Made by a program: the position numbers and the translations under genes. This document shows, piece after piece, positions 27,245 to 35,601 of a DNA stretch of 64,000 bases (its first letter is position 1; each line of letters starts with the position of its first letter). Origin of the DNA: Fulverythrobacter ferritrahens (lineage in GTDB: Bacteria > Pseudomonadota > Alphaproteobacteria > Sphingomonadales > Sphingomonadaceae). The notes beneath the pieces were generated by a model that searched no databases, was not told the DNA's origin, and saw only the letters and a program-made list of their open reading frames with translations. The DNA lies in assembly GCF_020539485.1 (NCBI RefSeq), contig NZ_JACDXU010000001.1, positions 744,001-808,000 of the forward strand. Direction: 5' to 3'.

Positions 27245-30200
27245 TCAGAACTTGATCGTGTAGGACAGGCTGTAAGAGCGTCCGACCAGATCGTAGACCG
27301 TGCTGGCCGCGTAAATGCCGGGCTCCCCGAAGGCCATGTAGGGCGGCATTTTGTTGGTCAGATTGTTGACGGCCAGATTCACGACATGACGGCCAAGATC
27401 CAGGCGCGCCGACAGGTCGAAATAGGTGCGCGAGGGCACACTGTTGTCGTCATATTGTTCTGCGGTTGCCATCCGGTCGCCCTTGCCTCCGCTCTGGTAA
27501 CGGGTGCTCAGGGCCAGACCCAACCGGCCGATGTCATAAGTGGTGGTCAGGTTGGCACGGACCTTCGGGTAATTGTACTGGCCTTCATAGAAGATATCGC
27601 CCGCAGGAGCGCCCGGGGTGGTCTCGAACGTATGCTCGATCAGATAGGTGCCCGCGAACTTCAGCCCCAGGCGTCCGGGCCCGGCCTTGACCGCATAGTT
27701 CATGCCGACGTCGATGCCTCGGGCCTGCATGCGGGATATGTTGCCTTGCTGGGCGTTCACGTAAAGCGGGGCCCCCGCCGGAAGCAGGATGCCTTGTTGG
27801 GCAGTCGGCACGTCCGGTGTCTGGTTTCGGCCCTGGGCCTTGCAATACTGGTTATCGATCGTGGGGAGATCGACACATAGGTTGAGGATCTGCGTGTAGC
27901 TCAGCTGATAGATGTAATCCTCAATATCGATGTTCCAGTAATCGACGGTCATGTCGAAGCCCGGCAGGAAGCTCGGCTGCCAGACAAGGCCGAGAGTGAG
28001 GCTGTTCGAGATTTCGGGCTTCAGGTCGGGATTGCCACCGGTGGTGATGTGGGGCCCTGTCTTGATGTCCGGCAACGGCGTCACCACCCCCAGGGCGCGG
28101 CAATTGGCTTCGCGGGTAGGGGTTTTGTTGATGTCGCCGACTTCGCATGGGTCACTGATTGAACCGGTGGTCGTGCTGGTGACCATGGGCTCGTACAGTT
28201 CGCCGAAGTTCGGAGTGCGCACGCTGCGCGAGCGAACGCCGCGAAGGGCAAAGCCCTCGAACGGTTCCCAGATCACGCCGGCCTTCCACGCATTCGTGCC
28301 GCCGACTGTGCTGTAATCGGAATAGCGATAGGCCAGTTCCAGATCCAGGCGGCGGGCAAGCGGTGCATCGGCAAACAGGGGCACGACCAGTTCCGCAAAG
28401 GCTTCTTTGACGTCCGCCTCGACGTCCAGTTCCGAGCGTTTGCCTGGGCCGCCGCCGTAAACGAGTTCGCCCGACAGAGCCAAAGGATCGTCCCGGTTGG
28501 TCAGGGTGTCCTTGCGGTATTCCACGCCCAGCGCGAACTTGACGTCTCCGGCAGGCAGGCGGAACAGCGAACCATCGATGTTCGCGCCGACGGATTGCTG
28601 AGTGACGGTGCGATATTCGTCACGGTCTCCCATAACGTAATTGAGCAGTTCCTGGCTGGGGACCGTCTTGCTGAAAATGTTCAGCGGAACGCAACCCGCC
28701 GCCCGCGCCGCCGTATCGCGGCAGACCGGCAGGCCGTTGGGCCCGGCAATCACGTCGCGCGCAGCCAGCCAGTGCGATCGGATCGGCACATTACCTTCGA
28801 TGGCGTGATCCTTGAACCGGCCATATTGGTAAAAGGCGCTCCAGTTCAGGGAATCGGACAGGCTTCCGGTAATCTCGGTGCCGACGGTGATGGTCTCACG
28901 CTTGTGCAGTTCGTCACGCACCGGGAAATTGCCGTAAGTGCGGTCGATATTGAGCGAGGTCAGCCCGTATTTCTGCATCACCGCACGGATGGAATCCGGC
29001 AGGAACGGATTGTCGAGATAGGCCTTAGCGCTGCCCACACCCATGAAGGTGGTGCGGGTATCGTCGCGGTAATAGGTTCCCGCGCCGTCATAATTGTTCC
29101 GCGAATAGCTGAAATAGCCAGACCAGGTAACGTGATCGCTAAGGTCATATTCCACGCGGCCCAGCGCGGAAATTGCTTCTTCCGCCCCGCGGAACTGGGT
29201 CATGTCTGTCAGGTTCCGGCCATCCCCGCCGCTACCCAGAGCAAACTGCGCGGGCGCCTTGTCCATATAGATATCATGGACCATCGGGCGGACCGTGCCC
29301 CCGTCTTCCAACATGAAGCGCTGATTGACGACCTGACCGTTGACCGTGCCGAGCCAGAAGTTGGGTTCATAGGCATAATAGTGCTGCCGGTAATTCCAGA
29401 CATGGATGCGGTCGGGAATGCCATCGGACGTGCCGGTATTGGCCAGATTGGGCAGGAGCAGCGGCTGCTGGGTCCAGTCGTAGCGATCATACATGAACAG
29501 CGAGTCTGTCCAGGAATAGGTCCCGCCGATGGAAACCCGGCCGCGATCGTCAGCGAATTTGAAGCCGGTCGAAAGCGATACCTGAGCATTGCCCGCATCG
29601 CCCCGCTCGGAAAGGCCGCCGGTTACGGAGATGGTCGTTTCTTCGATATTCTTCTTCGTGATGATGTTGACGGCGCCGGTCACCGCGTCCGCGCCATAAA
29701 CAGCCGCGGCACCCCCGGTGATGATCTCGACGCGGTCGATCATGCCCAGCGGGATCGTGCCGATATCGACGGCCGACGAACGGGTGGAGCCCGACACACG
29801 GCGCTTGCCGTCGATGAGCGTCAACGAACGGTTCGTGCCGAGGTTGCGCAGGTTGATGAAACGGGCGCCTGAATCCCAGCTCGTCGCGCTGCTGTTCAGA
29901 CTGGCGCCGCTGAAGCCGAGCGCCGGGTTTTGCTGCAGGACGCTGTAGATATCGTTACTGTTGAAGCGCAGGGCGTCATCCATCTTGATGACGCCGACCG
30001 GCATCGGATTGACCAGATCGGAACGCGCGATGCGTGAACCGGTAACGATGATCGCCCCTTCCGGATCGGCCGGCGTCTCGTTCGCCGCCGCGCCCAGAAC
30101 AGCCACATCTCCGTCGAAAGAGCGGATGACCAGGCCTGTATCGGCAAGCAACTGGTTCAGTGCATCATGGACATCGAGACTGCCCTTGACGGCATTGACC

Positions 30201-30394
30201 GAGTGGCCGGTCGTTTCCTTGCCGGTGGCAATGACCTGTATCCCGGCCTGTTGTGCGAATTCGCGGATGCCGTTGGCTGCGGGCTGTGCGGGGAGGTCAA
30301 AGCTGCGGCTTTGCGCCTGCGCCGTCGCCGGAAGGCAGATCGCTGCCGCGATGGCCGCCGTGGAAACGACGGAACGCAAAAAGATCGAATGCAT
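27245..30394 (-). CDS. TonB-dependent receptor with STN signalling domain
   Basis: A 1049-aa outer-membrane active transporter. After a Sec signal (cleavage near ATAQAQS) comes a secretin/TonB N-terminal short (STN) domain at about 33-100 (FDLPAQPAANGIREFAQQAG), which in FecA-type receptors contacts a FecR protein. The plug domain follows (about 125-255: FINLRNLGTNRSLTLIDGKRR, then AVYGADAVTGAVNIITKK), then a 22-stranded barrel ending in the typical aromatic residue (SLSYTIKF). The ECF sigma and fecR genes are immediately upstream and two exported phosphoesterases downstream, so the ligand is probably a phosphorus-containing organic compound rather than an iron chelate; that is inference. GAGG stands 9 bp before the ATG. 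Confidence 0.9.
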   Translation of the reverse strand: MHSIFLRSVVSTAAIAAAICLPATAQAQSRSFDLPAQPAANGIREFAQQAGIQVIATGKETTGHSVNAVKGSLDVHDALNQLLADTGLVIRSFDGDVAVLGAAANETPADPEGAIIVTGSRIARSDLVNPMPVGVIKMDDALRFNSNDIYSVLQQNPALGFSGASLNSSATSWDSGARFINLRNLGTNRSLTLIDGKRRVSGSTRSSAVDIGTIPLGMIDRVEIITGGAAAVYGADAVTGAVNIITKKNIEETTISVTGGLSERGDAGNAQVSLSTGFKFADDRGRVSIGGTYSWTDSLFMYDRYDWTQQPLLLPNLANTGTSDGIPDRIHVWNYRQHYYAYEPNFWLGTVNGQVVNQRFMLEDGGTVRPMVHDIYMDKAPAQFALGSGGDGRNLTDMTQFRGAEEAISALGRVEYDLSDHVTWSGYFSYSRNNYDGAGTYYRDDTRTTFMGVGSAKAYLDNPFLPDSIRAVMQKYGLTSLNIDRTYGNFPVRDELHKRETITVGTEITGSLSDSLNWSAFYQYGRFKDHAIEGNVPIRSHWLAARDVIAGPNGLPVCRDTAARAAGCVPLNIFSKTVPSQELLNYVMGDRDEYRTVTQQSVGANIDGSLFRLPAGDVKFALGVEYRKDTLTNRDDPLALSGELVYGGGPGKRSELDVEADVKEAFAELVVPLFADAPLARRLDLELAYRYSDYSTVGGTNAWKAGVIWEPFEGFALRGVRSRSVRTPNFGELYEPMVTSTTTGSISDPCEVGDINKTPTREANCRALGVVTPLPDIKTGPHITTGGNPDLKPEISNSLTLGLVWQPSFLPGFDMTVDYWNIDIEDYIYQLSYTQILNLCVDLPTIDNQYCKAQGRNQTPDVPTAQQGILLPAGAPLYVNAQQGNISRMQARGIDVGMNYAVKAGPGRLGLKFAGTYLIEHTFETTPGAPAGDIFYEGQYNYPKVRANLTTTYDIGRLGLALSTRYQSGGKGDRMATAEQYDDNSVPSRTYFDLSARLDLGRHVVNLAVNNLTNKMPPYMAFGEPGIYAASTVYDLVGRSYSLSYTIKF

Positions 30395-30489
30395 TGGGGA
30401 GTCCCTCAGTTTGATGTCTTCAAACCTAATGACGGGACTTCACGCAGTTTCGGTCAGTGATGTGAAATTATAATTCGATTTTTAATCAA

Positions 30490-31521
30490 TTATTGCATTT
30501 TTATTACAATTTCATTCCCTCGGCGTTCGACGGTTCCGCCGGCAAGAGCGGCGGCGGCTTCTGCGAACTGTTCCGGATCGTCGGTACGGAACAGGCCGAT
30601 GATCTCGGTGTCTCCGATCTCCGGATCGGCGATGACGATCTTTGTCTTATTGATGCGGTTGAAACGCGCCACGGCAGACCGGAGTGGCTCGCGATCAAAT
30701 GCGATCTGCGGGGCCTTGGGCGGCTGGGCAGGCGAGGTGACGGAAGCGGCCACCTTCGGTTCTGTCAATCGTGGTTCCGCCGTGAGCATCAATTCCTCCC
30801 CGGCGTGGAGCATGATACCCTGATCTCGATCGTCATGCTGCCATACCAGCACGCTACCTTCGCTTACCTTCACGGTTCCGCCCGTCTTACCGAACCGGCT
30901 GACTGAATAGATGGTACCCGTTGCCTGTGCATAGATGTCCCCGGACTGCACGATGAAGGGGCGGCCTTTGTCATGGGCAACCTTGAAGGTTGCGGCACCG
31001 TCGACCAGCGTGATCCTGCGATAATCAGGTGAAAATACCACTTTGATCTGAGCGCCTTGCCCCAGCGTCGCGATCGAGCCATCCTTGAGCTTCACGATCT
31101 GCTCGGCGACGACAGGTTCCGTCGGCCGGAAATGAAATAAAACCGGAAGGCCGATGGCGACGAGCGCCGCGACCGATGCGGCCAGGGCAGTTCCTCCGGC
31201 GATCGACTTTACGTAACCCGGCAGGAAGATCCGCCGTGAGAGGCGGGGCATGAACTTGCGATTATGCTCTCCAGCGCAATTCGCGGAAACGGCACGCGAA
31301 ACTTCTGGCGCCGCAGACATAGCTCGCGCGCTCGCCACCGCATCTTCCGCCATATACAATCCTGCGCGCGAACGCAGAAATGCGCCGCGATGACGCCCGT
31401 CCGCTGCCAGCCATGTATTCAGCTCGGCGTGGTCTTCGGCGGTCATTTCGCCATATTCCACTAGAACCGCCCATTCAGTAGCTCGATCAGCGATAGTCTC
31501 AGGAGAAACAGATCTAGCCAA
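30490..31521 (-). CDS. FecR-type anti-sigma/regulator protein
   Basis: A 343-aa inner-membrane regulator. The N-terminal cytoplasmic domain (about 10-55; ATEWAVLVEYGEMTAEDHAE and WLAADGRHRGAFLR) is the FecR/DUF4880 anti-sigma region. One membrane helix (about 108-130) leads to the periplasmic FecR domain (about 135-240; KLKDGSIATLGQGAQIKVVFS) and a C-terminal STN-like segment (FDREPLRSAVARFNRINKTKIV). It would relay ligand binding by the receptor to the sigma factor. The start appears to be TTG at 31521, directly after the sigma-factor TGA and in the same frame, with GGAAAGG 9 bp upstream; no ATG or GTG occurs before the conserved region. Confidence 0.88.
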   Translation of the reverse strand: MARSVSPETIADRATEWAVLVEYGEMTAEDHAELNTWLAADGRHRGAFLRSRAGLYMAEDAVASARAMSAAPEVSRAVSANCAGEHNRKFMPRLSRRIFLPGYVKSIAGGTALAASVAALVAIGLPVLFHFRPTEPVVAEQIVKLKDGSIATLGQGAQIKVVFSPDYRRITLVDGAATFKVAHDKGRPFIVQSGDIYAQATGTIYSVSRFGKTGGTVKVSEGSVLVWQHDDRDQGIMLHAGEELMLTAEPRLTEPKVAASVTSPAQPPKAPQIAFDREPLRSAVARFNRINKTKIVIADPEIGDTEIIGLFRTDDPEQFAEAAAALAGGTVERRGNEIVIKMQ

Positions 31522-32190
31522 TCACTTCAACCTTTCCGTCTCTTTCTCTTTTTTTGCATGTGGCGCATCAGCGTTTTCATGCTGGGCGGTCATTGCCTGC
31601 AGTATCTTTCTAACGCCGCGAACCAAGTGATTTCTGATCACATCCTCGCTGACGCCGAGCCGTCTCGCGGCCTCTCTTTGTGGCACTCCCTCGACGCGGC
31701 GTAGCAGGATCGCCTCGCGGCAAACGTCGGATAGTTGTGAGAGAAGATAGTCTACCTGCCTGAGTTCCTGATCTGCCTCCAGCACACGATCCGCCAAAGG
31801 CTCGCTATCCATGACGTTCCACCAGTCGATTTCGGTCAGGGGAACAATATTGGATTTCCTCGCACGGCGTATCATGTCGGTTACCACTGACTGAACTGTG
31901 CGGCGAAAATAGCCGATGGGGTTGTCGATATGATCGACGCAGCCGAGGCTTGAGATTCGGCAATAAGCTTCCTGGATCACATCGTCGGGGTCGATAATCT
32001 TGTGCCAACGGCGAGAAAGCCATGTGTGGATGGCTTTCTCATGGGGCAGGATTTCGCGCGCTACCCAGGCCGCAACAATGTCACGCTTACCGTCCATACG
32101 ACGCGACAGTTCATGTCCCCATTCGGATTGCGCTCGCCAGCCGTACGATTCGTCGGCCAGCGCAGTTCGCTCCGTCTGGGCGCGCGTCAT
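31522..32190 (-). CDS. ECF-family RNA polymerase sigma factor (FecI-like)
   Basis: A 222-aa extracytoplasmic-function sigma factor. Region 2 carries WHKIIDPDDVIQEAYCRISS and NPIGYFRRTVQSVVTDMIRRARK; region 4 carries LSDVCREAILLRRVEGVPQREAARRLGVSEDVIRNHLVRGVRKI. Gene order (sigma, FecR, STN-type receptor) is that of cell-surface signalling units, so it should drive the receptor promoter when the ligand is bound. ATG 32190 gives normal sigma length; the longer in-frame reading to 32400 runs through the tRNA gene and is not coding. The gene starts 82 bp after the tRNA. Confidence 0.9.
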   Translation of the reverse strand: MTRAQTERTALADESYGWRAQSEWGHELSRRMDGKRDIVAAWVAREILPHEKAIHTWLSRRWHKIIDPDDVIQEAYCRISSLGCVDHIDNPIGYFRRTVQSVVTDMIRRARKSNIVPLTEIDWWNVMDSEPLADRVLEADQELRQVDYLLSQLSDVCREAILLRRVEGVPQREAARRLGVSEDVIRNHLVRGVRKILQAMTAQHENADAPHAKKEKETERLK

Positions 32191-32272
32191 GACATATTCG
32201 CGACAATGGTAGAGCGGCGAGGCGGCGTTTGGTTTGTGCGTGCGATTGCACGAAACACAGAGGGGAGCGGAT

Positions 32273-32347
32273 TGGTGACCCCTACGGGAATCGAACCCGT
32301 GTTTCAGCCGTGAGAGGGCCGCGTCCTGACCGCTAGACGAAGGGGCC
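32273..32347 (-). tRNA. tRNA-Glu (anticodon CTC)
   Basis: The 75 bases fold as a cloverleaf: acceptor GGCCCCT with AGGGGTC, D arm GTCTAGCGGTCAGGAC, anticodon stem CGGCC/GGCTG with loop CTCTCAC (anticodon CTC), and T arm with GGTTCGATTCC. CCA is encoded at 32275-32273. It differs from the neighbouring copy at the wobble base and one D-loop base. Confidence 0.95.
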
Positions 32348-32422
32348 GAATTATCCGGCAATCCGATGGCCAGCGATGCTTCGCACGCATCGGCAGGCAT
32401 GGTGTGAAAACCATGCCCACCG

Positions 32423-32497
32423 TGGTGACCCCTACGGGAATCGAACCCGTGTTTCAGCCGTGAAAGGGCCGCGTCCTAACCGCTAGACGAAGGGGCC
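32423..32497 (-). tRNA. tRNA-Glu (anticodon TTC)
   Basis: A cloverleaf nearly identical to its neighbour 75 bp downstream, with anticodon loop CTTTCAC (anticodon TTC) and D-loop AGCGGTTAGG. CCA is encoded at 32425-32423. It reads both GAA and GAG, while the neighbour reads GAG only. Both are probably cut from one precursor made from the promoter at 32518-32546. Confidence 0.96.
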
Positions 32498-32517
32498 ACG
32501 TCGGTGGCAGGTCCGCG

Positions 32518-32546
32518 CACTTAGGGGTGCTTTCCGGTGCGGTCAA
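32518..32546 (-). promoter_or_regulatory. Putative promoter of the tRNA-Glu pair
   Basis: The minus strand shows a -35 element TTGACC (32546-32541), a 17-bp spacer and a -10 element TAAGTG (32523-32518). The first tRNA begins 20 bp further on. The -35 box and spacing are good; the -10 box is weak by the E. coli standard but acceptable for alphaproteobacteria. Confidence 0.5.
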
Positions 32547-32566
32547 GCCTCTTAAACGCTTTTATC

Positions 32567-34366
32567 TCAATCAGCCCAGGCAGCGTCCTCTACATGCAAT
32601 TCCGCCTGGGGTCGGCTGCCCCAGTCGTCCAGCTTCGCACGGCCCGCCAGCCACAGGCTGCGCCCGCGCGAACCATGCAGGAGAGCCTGCCCGAGCTCGG
32701 TTTCCGCGGTTCTGAAGGCCACAGCCTTGAACGATCCGCCATCCCTTCCGCTGGCGATCAGGCGCACGTGATCCTTGCCCACGATATCTGCTTTCACGAT
32801 CCGCACGGGGCCCACGGCGATGCGCGGGGCGGGCCAGCCGACGCCGAAAGGGCCGGCACTTTCCAAAGTTTCCACAAGATTCGGAGTGAGGCCGCCGGGT
32901 GCAAGGGCAAGGTCCAGCAGCATGGACCGCTCTTCCATGGCGCGCATCACCGCTGCCGACAGGCGCTCGTCGAGCCAGTCTGCCAGCGAATCGAGCTTGT
33001 CCGGCTCCACGGTGAGGCCAGCGGCTATGGCGTGCCCGCCGCCTGCCACCAGCAAGCCATGCTCGCGTGCGGCGATAATGGCCGAGCCGAGGTCCACTCC
33101 GCTGACGGACCGCCCCGATCCCTTGCCGCGCCCCTGCTCATCGGCGTCGAGCGCGATGACTAGGGCGGGCTTGCCGACCTTTTCCTTGATGCGCCCGGCT
33201 ACGATGCCGATCACCCCGGGATGCCAGCCGCTGCCGGCTAGAACGACGACCGAGCGATTATGCTGCGCGGCCAGCTGTTCCTCGGCGGCTTCCTGCACGG
33301 CGGCCTCGATCGCGCGGCGTTCTTCGTTGAGCGTCGAGAGCTGAGCGGCGATGGCGCGGGCTTCATCCGGGTCCTGAGTGGTGAGCAGCCGCACGCCCAA
33401 TGTCGATTCGCCCACGCGGCCACCGGCATTGATTCGCGGTCCGAGGGCGAAGCCCAGATCGCTGCAAGTCGGCGCGCGGTTCAGGCGGCTCGCGTCGATA
33501 AGAGCGGCCATGCCGATATTCTCTCGCCGGGCCATGACCTTGAGGCCTTGGGCCACCAGCGCACGGTTGAGGCCGTGCAACGCCGCCACATCGGCCACGG
33601 TGCCCAGCGCCACCAGATCGAGCAGCGCAAACAGATCTGGCTCCCGGCGGCTTTCGAAATAGCCGCACTCCCGCAAGGTGCGGATTGTGGCAATGGCCAG
33701 CAGAAAGGCAACGCCCACTGCCGCCAGATGGCCATGCGCGGCCCCGATATCGCTTTCGTCCAGGCGGTTGGGGTTCACCAGTGCGGTGGCAACGGGTAAT
33801 TCTGTGGAGCATTTGTGGTGATCGACCACGATCACATCCACGCCGGCATCATGCGCCATGGCGAGTGCCTGATGGGCCATCGCGCCGCAATCCACCGTAA
33901 CGATCAGGCTGGAGCCTTCTTCCCCGAGCCGGACCAGTGCCTCAGCCGAGGGGCCGTAACCTTCAAGCAGGCGGTCGGGGATATAATAGCGTGCCTCGTG
34001 CCCCAGATCCCGCAGCAGGCGGACGAGCAGGGCGGCACTGGTTGCCCCGTCCACGTCGTAATCGCCATAGACAGTGATCGTCTCGTTCCCAAGCACGGCC
34101 TCCGCGAGGCGCCGGGCAGCGGCATCCATGTCGCGAAATTCGCTCGGATCGGGGAGGAAACCGCGCAGGGTCGGGCTGCGGTGCCGCTCTATATCGTCAT
34201 GCGCGACACCGCGGGCGAGCAGGAGCTGGGTAACCAGATCATGCTCCAGCCCCGCCATGGTCGAGTGGCCTTCGCCAATGTCCATATTGCCGCCGCGCCA
34301 GCGCCAGTTGCGCCCTGCGAGCGAGTGTTCAACGCCGAAAACCGCCGATTTGCCGTGAGTAGCCAT
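32567..34366 (-). CDS. recJ: Single-stranded-DNA-specific exonuclease RecJ
   Basis: A 599-aa 5'-3' exonuclease acting in RecF-pathway recombination and mismatch and base-excision repair. The DHH phosphoesterase core has TVYGDYDVDGATSAALLVRLL, VTVDCGAMAH and IVVDHHK (the DHH motif), followed by the DHHA1 region with GGRVGESTLGVRLL and GGGHAIAAGLTVEP; an OB-like domain lies at the C terminus. Length is normal. It starts at ATG 34366 and is divergent from the flavodoxin-like gene. Confidence 0.95.
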   Translation of the reverse strand: MATHGKSAVFGVEHSLAGRNWRWRGGNMDIGEGHSTMAGLEHDLVTQLLLARGVAHDDIERHRSPTLRGFLPDPSEFRDMDAAARRLAEAVLGNETITVYGDYDVDGATSAALLVRLLRDLGHEARYYIPDRLLEGYGPSAEALVRLGEEGSSLIVTVDCGAMAHQALAMAHDAGVDVIVVDHHKCSTELPVATALVNPNRLDESDIGAAHGHLAAVGVAFLLAIATIRTLRECGYFESRREPDLFALLDLVALGTVADVAALHGLNRALVAQGLKVMARRENIGMAALIDASRLNRAPTCSDLGFALGPRINAGGRVGESTLGVRLLTTQDPDEARAIAAQLSTLNEERRAIEAAVQEAAEEQLAAQHNRSVVVLAGSGWHPGVIGIVAGRIKEKVGKPALVIALDADEQGRGKGSGRSVSGVDLGSAIIAAREHGLLVAGGGHAIAAGLTVEPDKLDSLADWLDERLSAAVMRAMEERSMLLDLALAPGGLTPNLVETLESAGPFGVGWPAPRIAVGPVRIVKADIVGKDHVRLIASGRDGGSFKAVAFRTAETELGQALLHGSRGRSLWLAGRAKLDDWGSRPQAELHVEDAAWAD

Positions 34367-34411
34367 GCAGGCGGCCTACTCCGGACCCGGTGCGGTTGAC
34401 AATGCCACGCC

Positions 34412-34921
34412 ATGCCGGATGCTGTCGCGATGGAGAAGAACCCGCTGCCTCTGCTTATCCTCTGGCACAGTCGCACCGGAGCAGCGCGGGCCCTGGCCCA
34501 GGCTGCGGGGGAGGGGGCTGGCGGAAGTGCCCGCATGATGCGCGCCCGCGATGCGGTTCCGGAGGATCTTTTGGCCGCATCGGCGTTCCTGTTCGTTTGT
34601 CCCGAAAATCTCGGCACCATGACCGGCGAAATGAAGGAACTGTTCGACCTGAGCTATTACCCCTTGCTGGGGCGCATCGAAGGACGGCCCTATGCCACGC
34701 TGATTGCGGCCGGATCGGATGGCCACGGAGCGCAGGGGCAGATCGACCGGATCGTGACCGGCTGGCGGCTGCGGCGCGTGGCAGATGGGGTGATCGTCAA
34801 TCTCGGCGCGCAGACGCCTGCGGCCATCGCGGCTCCCAAGATTGTGCCCGAAGGCGAACTGGCCCGCTGCCGCGAGGTTGGCGCCCTGCTTGCGGAGGGC
34901 ATCTCCCTCGGCATTTTCTGA
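34412..34921 (+). CDS. Flavodoxin/NAD(P)H-dependent FMN reductase-like protein
   Basis: A 169-aa flavodoxin-fold protein. LILWHSRTGAARALAQAAGEGA is the phosphate-binding loop for FMN, and FLFVCPENLGTMTGEMKELFDLSYY is the segment that covers the isoalloxazine ring. It is likely an electron-transfer or quinone/azo-reductase-like flavoprotein. Starts at 34412 and 34430 are both possible and neither has a strong ribosome site. It is divergent from recJ with a 45-bp gap. Confidence 0.75.
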   Translation: MPDAVAMEKNPLPLLILWHSRTGAARALAQAAGEGAGGSARMMRARDAVPEDLLAASAFLFVCPENLGTMTGEMKELFDLSYYPLLGRIEGRPYATLIAAGSDGHGAQGQIDRIVTGWRLRRVADGVIVNLGAQTPAAIAAPKIVPEGELARCREVGALLAEGISLGIF

Positions 34922-35000
34922 CGGAATCCTCCAATGTGGACGCGACTCGCCGGTCAGGGACTCGACGCACGGCCCCCTAAAGGGCACAAAATCGGCCAGT

Positions 35001-35570
35001 TTGGGGGAACGGGCCATTACTTTAGAAGTTGCAACAGGCGGCAGGCAGGCCGCACCGGTGCTTTCGCTTCTGTTCGACGCGGCCTCGCGTCCGGATGCGC
35101 GGGCAGTGCGCGCCCTTGCCGAGCATGGAGAATTCTCCATCACTTTTGACGCTTCCTCCGGTCGCGGCTCATCCAGCCGTGGCTTGTCCGGTCGCGGGGG
35201 CGCGAAGCAGGGTGACTGGATGGAATTGTCGGTCAGAGGCCTCACTTTCGATCTGCGCGGCCTCGCGCCGGGGGAGCCGGGGATGCTGCTGCTCCATCCG
35301 CGTCGCTTCGGCCTGCTGCCATCGCTCTCTCATTGCGAGGCAGTGACGCTGGCCCCCACGCCGCATCTGGCAGGCGGGGAGGGGACATTGCTGGTGCTGC
35401 GGGCCCAGCTGCTCCTTGGGGTGTTGTTATGCGGATTGCCCGGCCTCGCCGCAGTGTGCTGGCTCCCGGCACACAGCCTGACGGGGACGACGCTGTTCCG
35501 CGAGGCGACGCTTGGCTGGCTTGCCGGGCGCCCGGTGCCGGACTTCCTGCGGGAAGAAATGCCCGCATAG
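35001..35570 (+). CDS. Hypothetical protein with one C-terminal membrane segment
   Basis: An open frame with no recognised family. The predicted product of about 189 aa has a polar, beta-like first half, a Gly/Ser-rich linker (SSGRGSSSRGLSGRGG) and one hydrophobic stretch near residue 135-160 (LLVLRAQLLLGVLLCGLPGLAAV). The start is uncertain: TTG 35001 precedes the region with protein-like composition, the first ATG in that region is 35220, and the frame is open back to 34842 inside the upstream gene. Confidence 0.45.
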   Translation: MGERAITLEVATGGRQAAPVLSLLFDAASRPDARAVRALAEHGEFSITFDASSGRGSSSRGLSGRGGAKQGDWMELSVRGLTFDLRGLAPGEPGMLLLHPRRFGLLPSLSHCEAVTLAPTPHLAGGEGTLLVLRAQLLLGVLLCGLPGLAAVCWLPAHSLTGTTLFREATLGWLAGRPVPDFLREEMPA

Positions 35571-35601
35571 GCCCCGTTGTGAACAGGAAACCGCTCCGCC
35601 G

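Noticed and set aside
32191-32400. N-terminal extension of the ECF sigma factor to 32400
   Set aside because: The extension translates the tRNA-Glu(CTC) gene and its flank; ATG 32190 gives a sigma factor of ordinary length.
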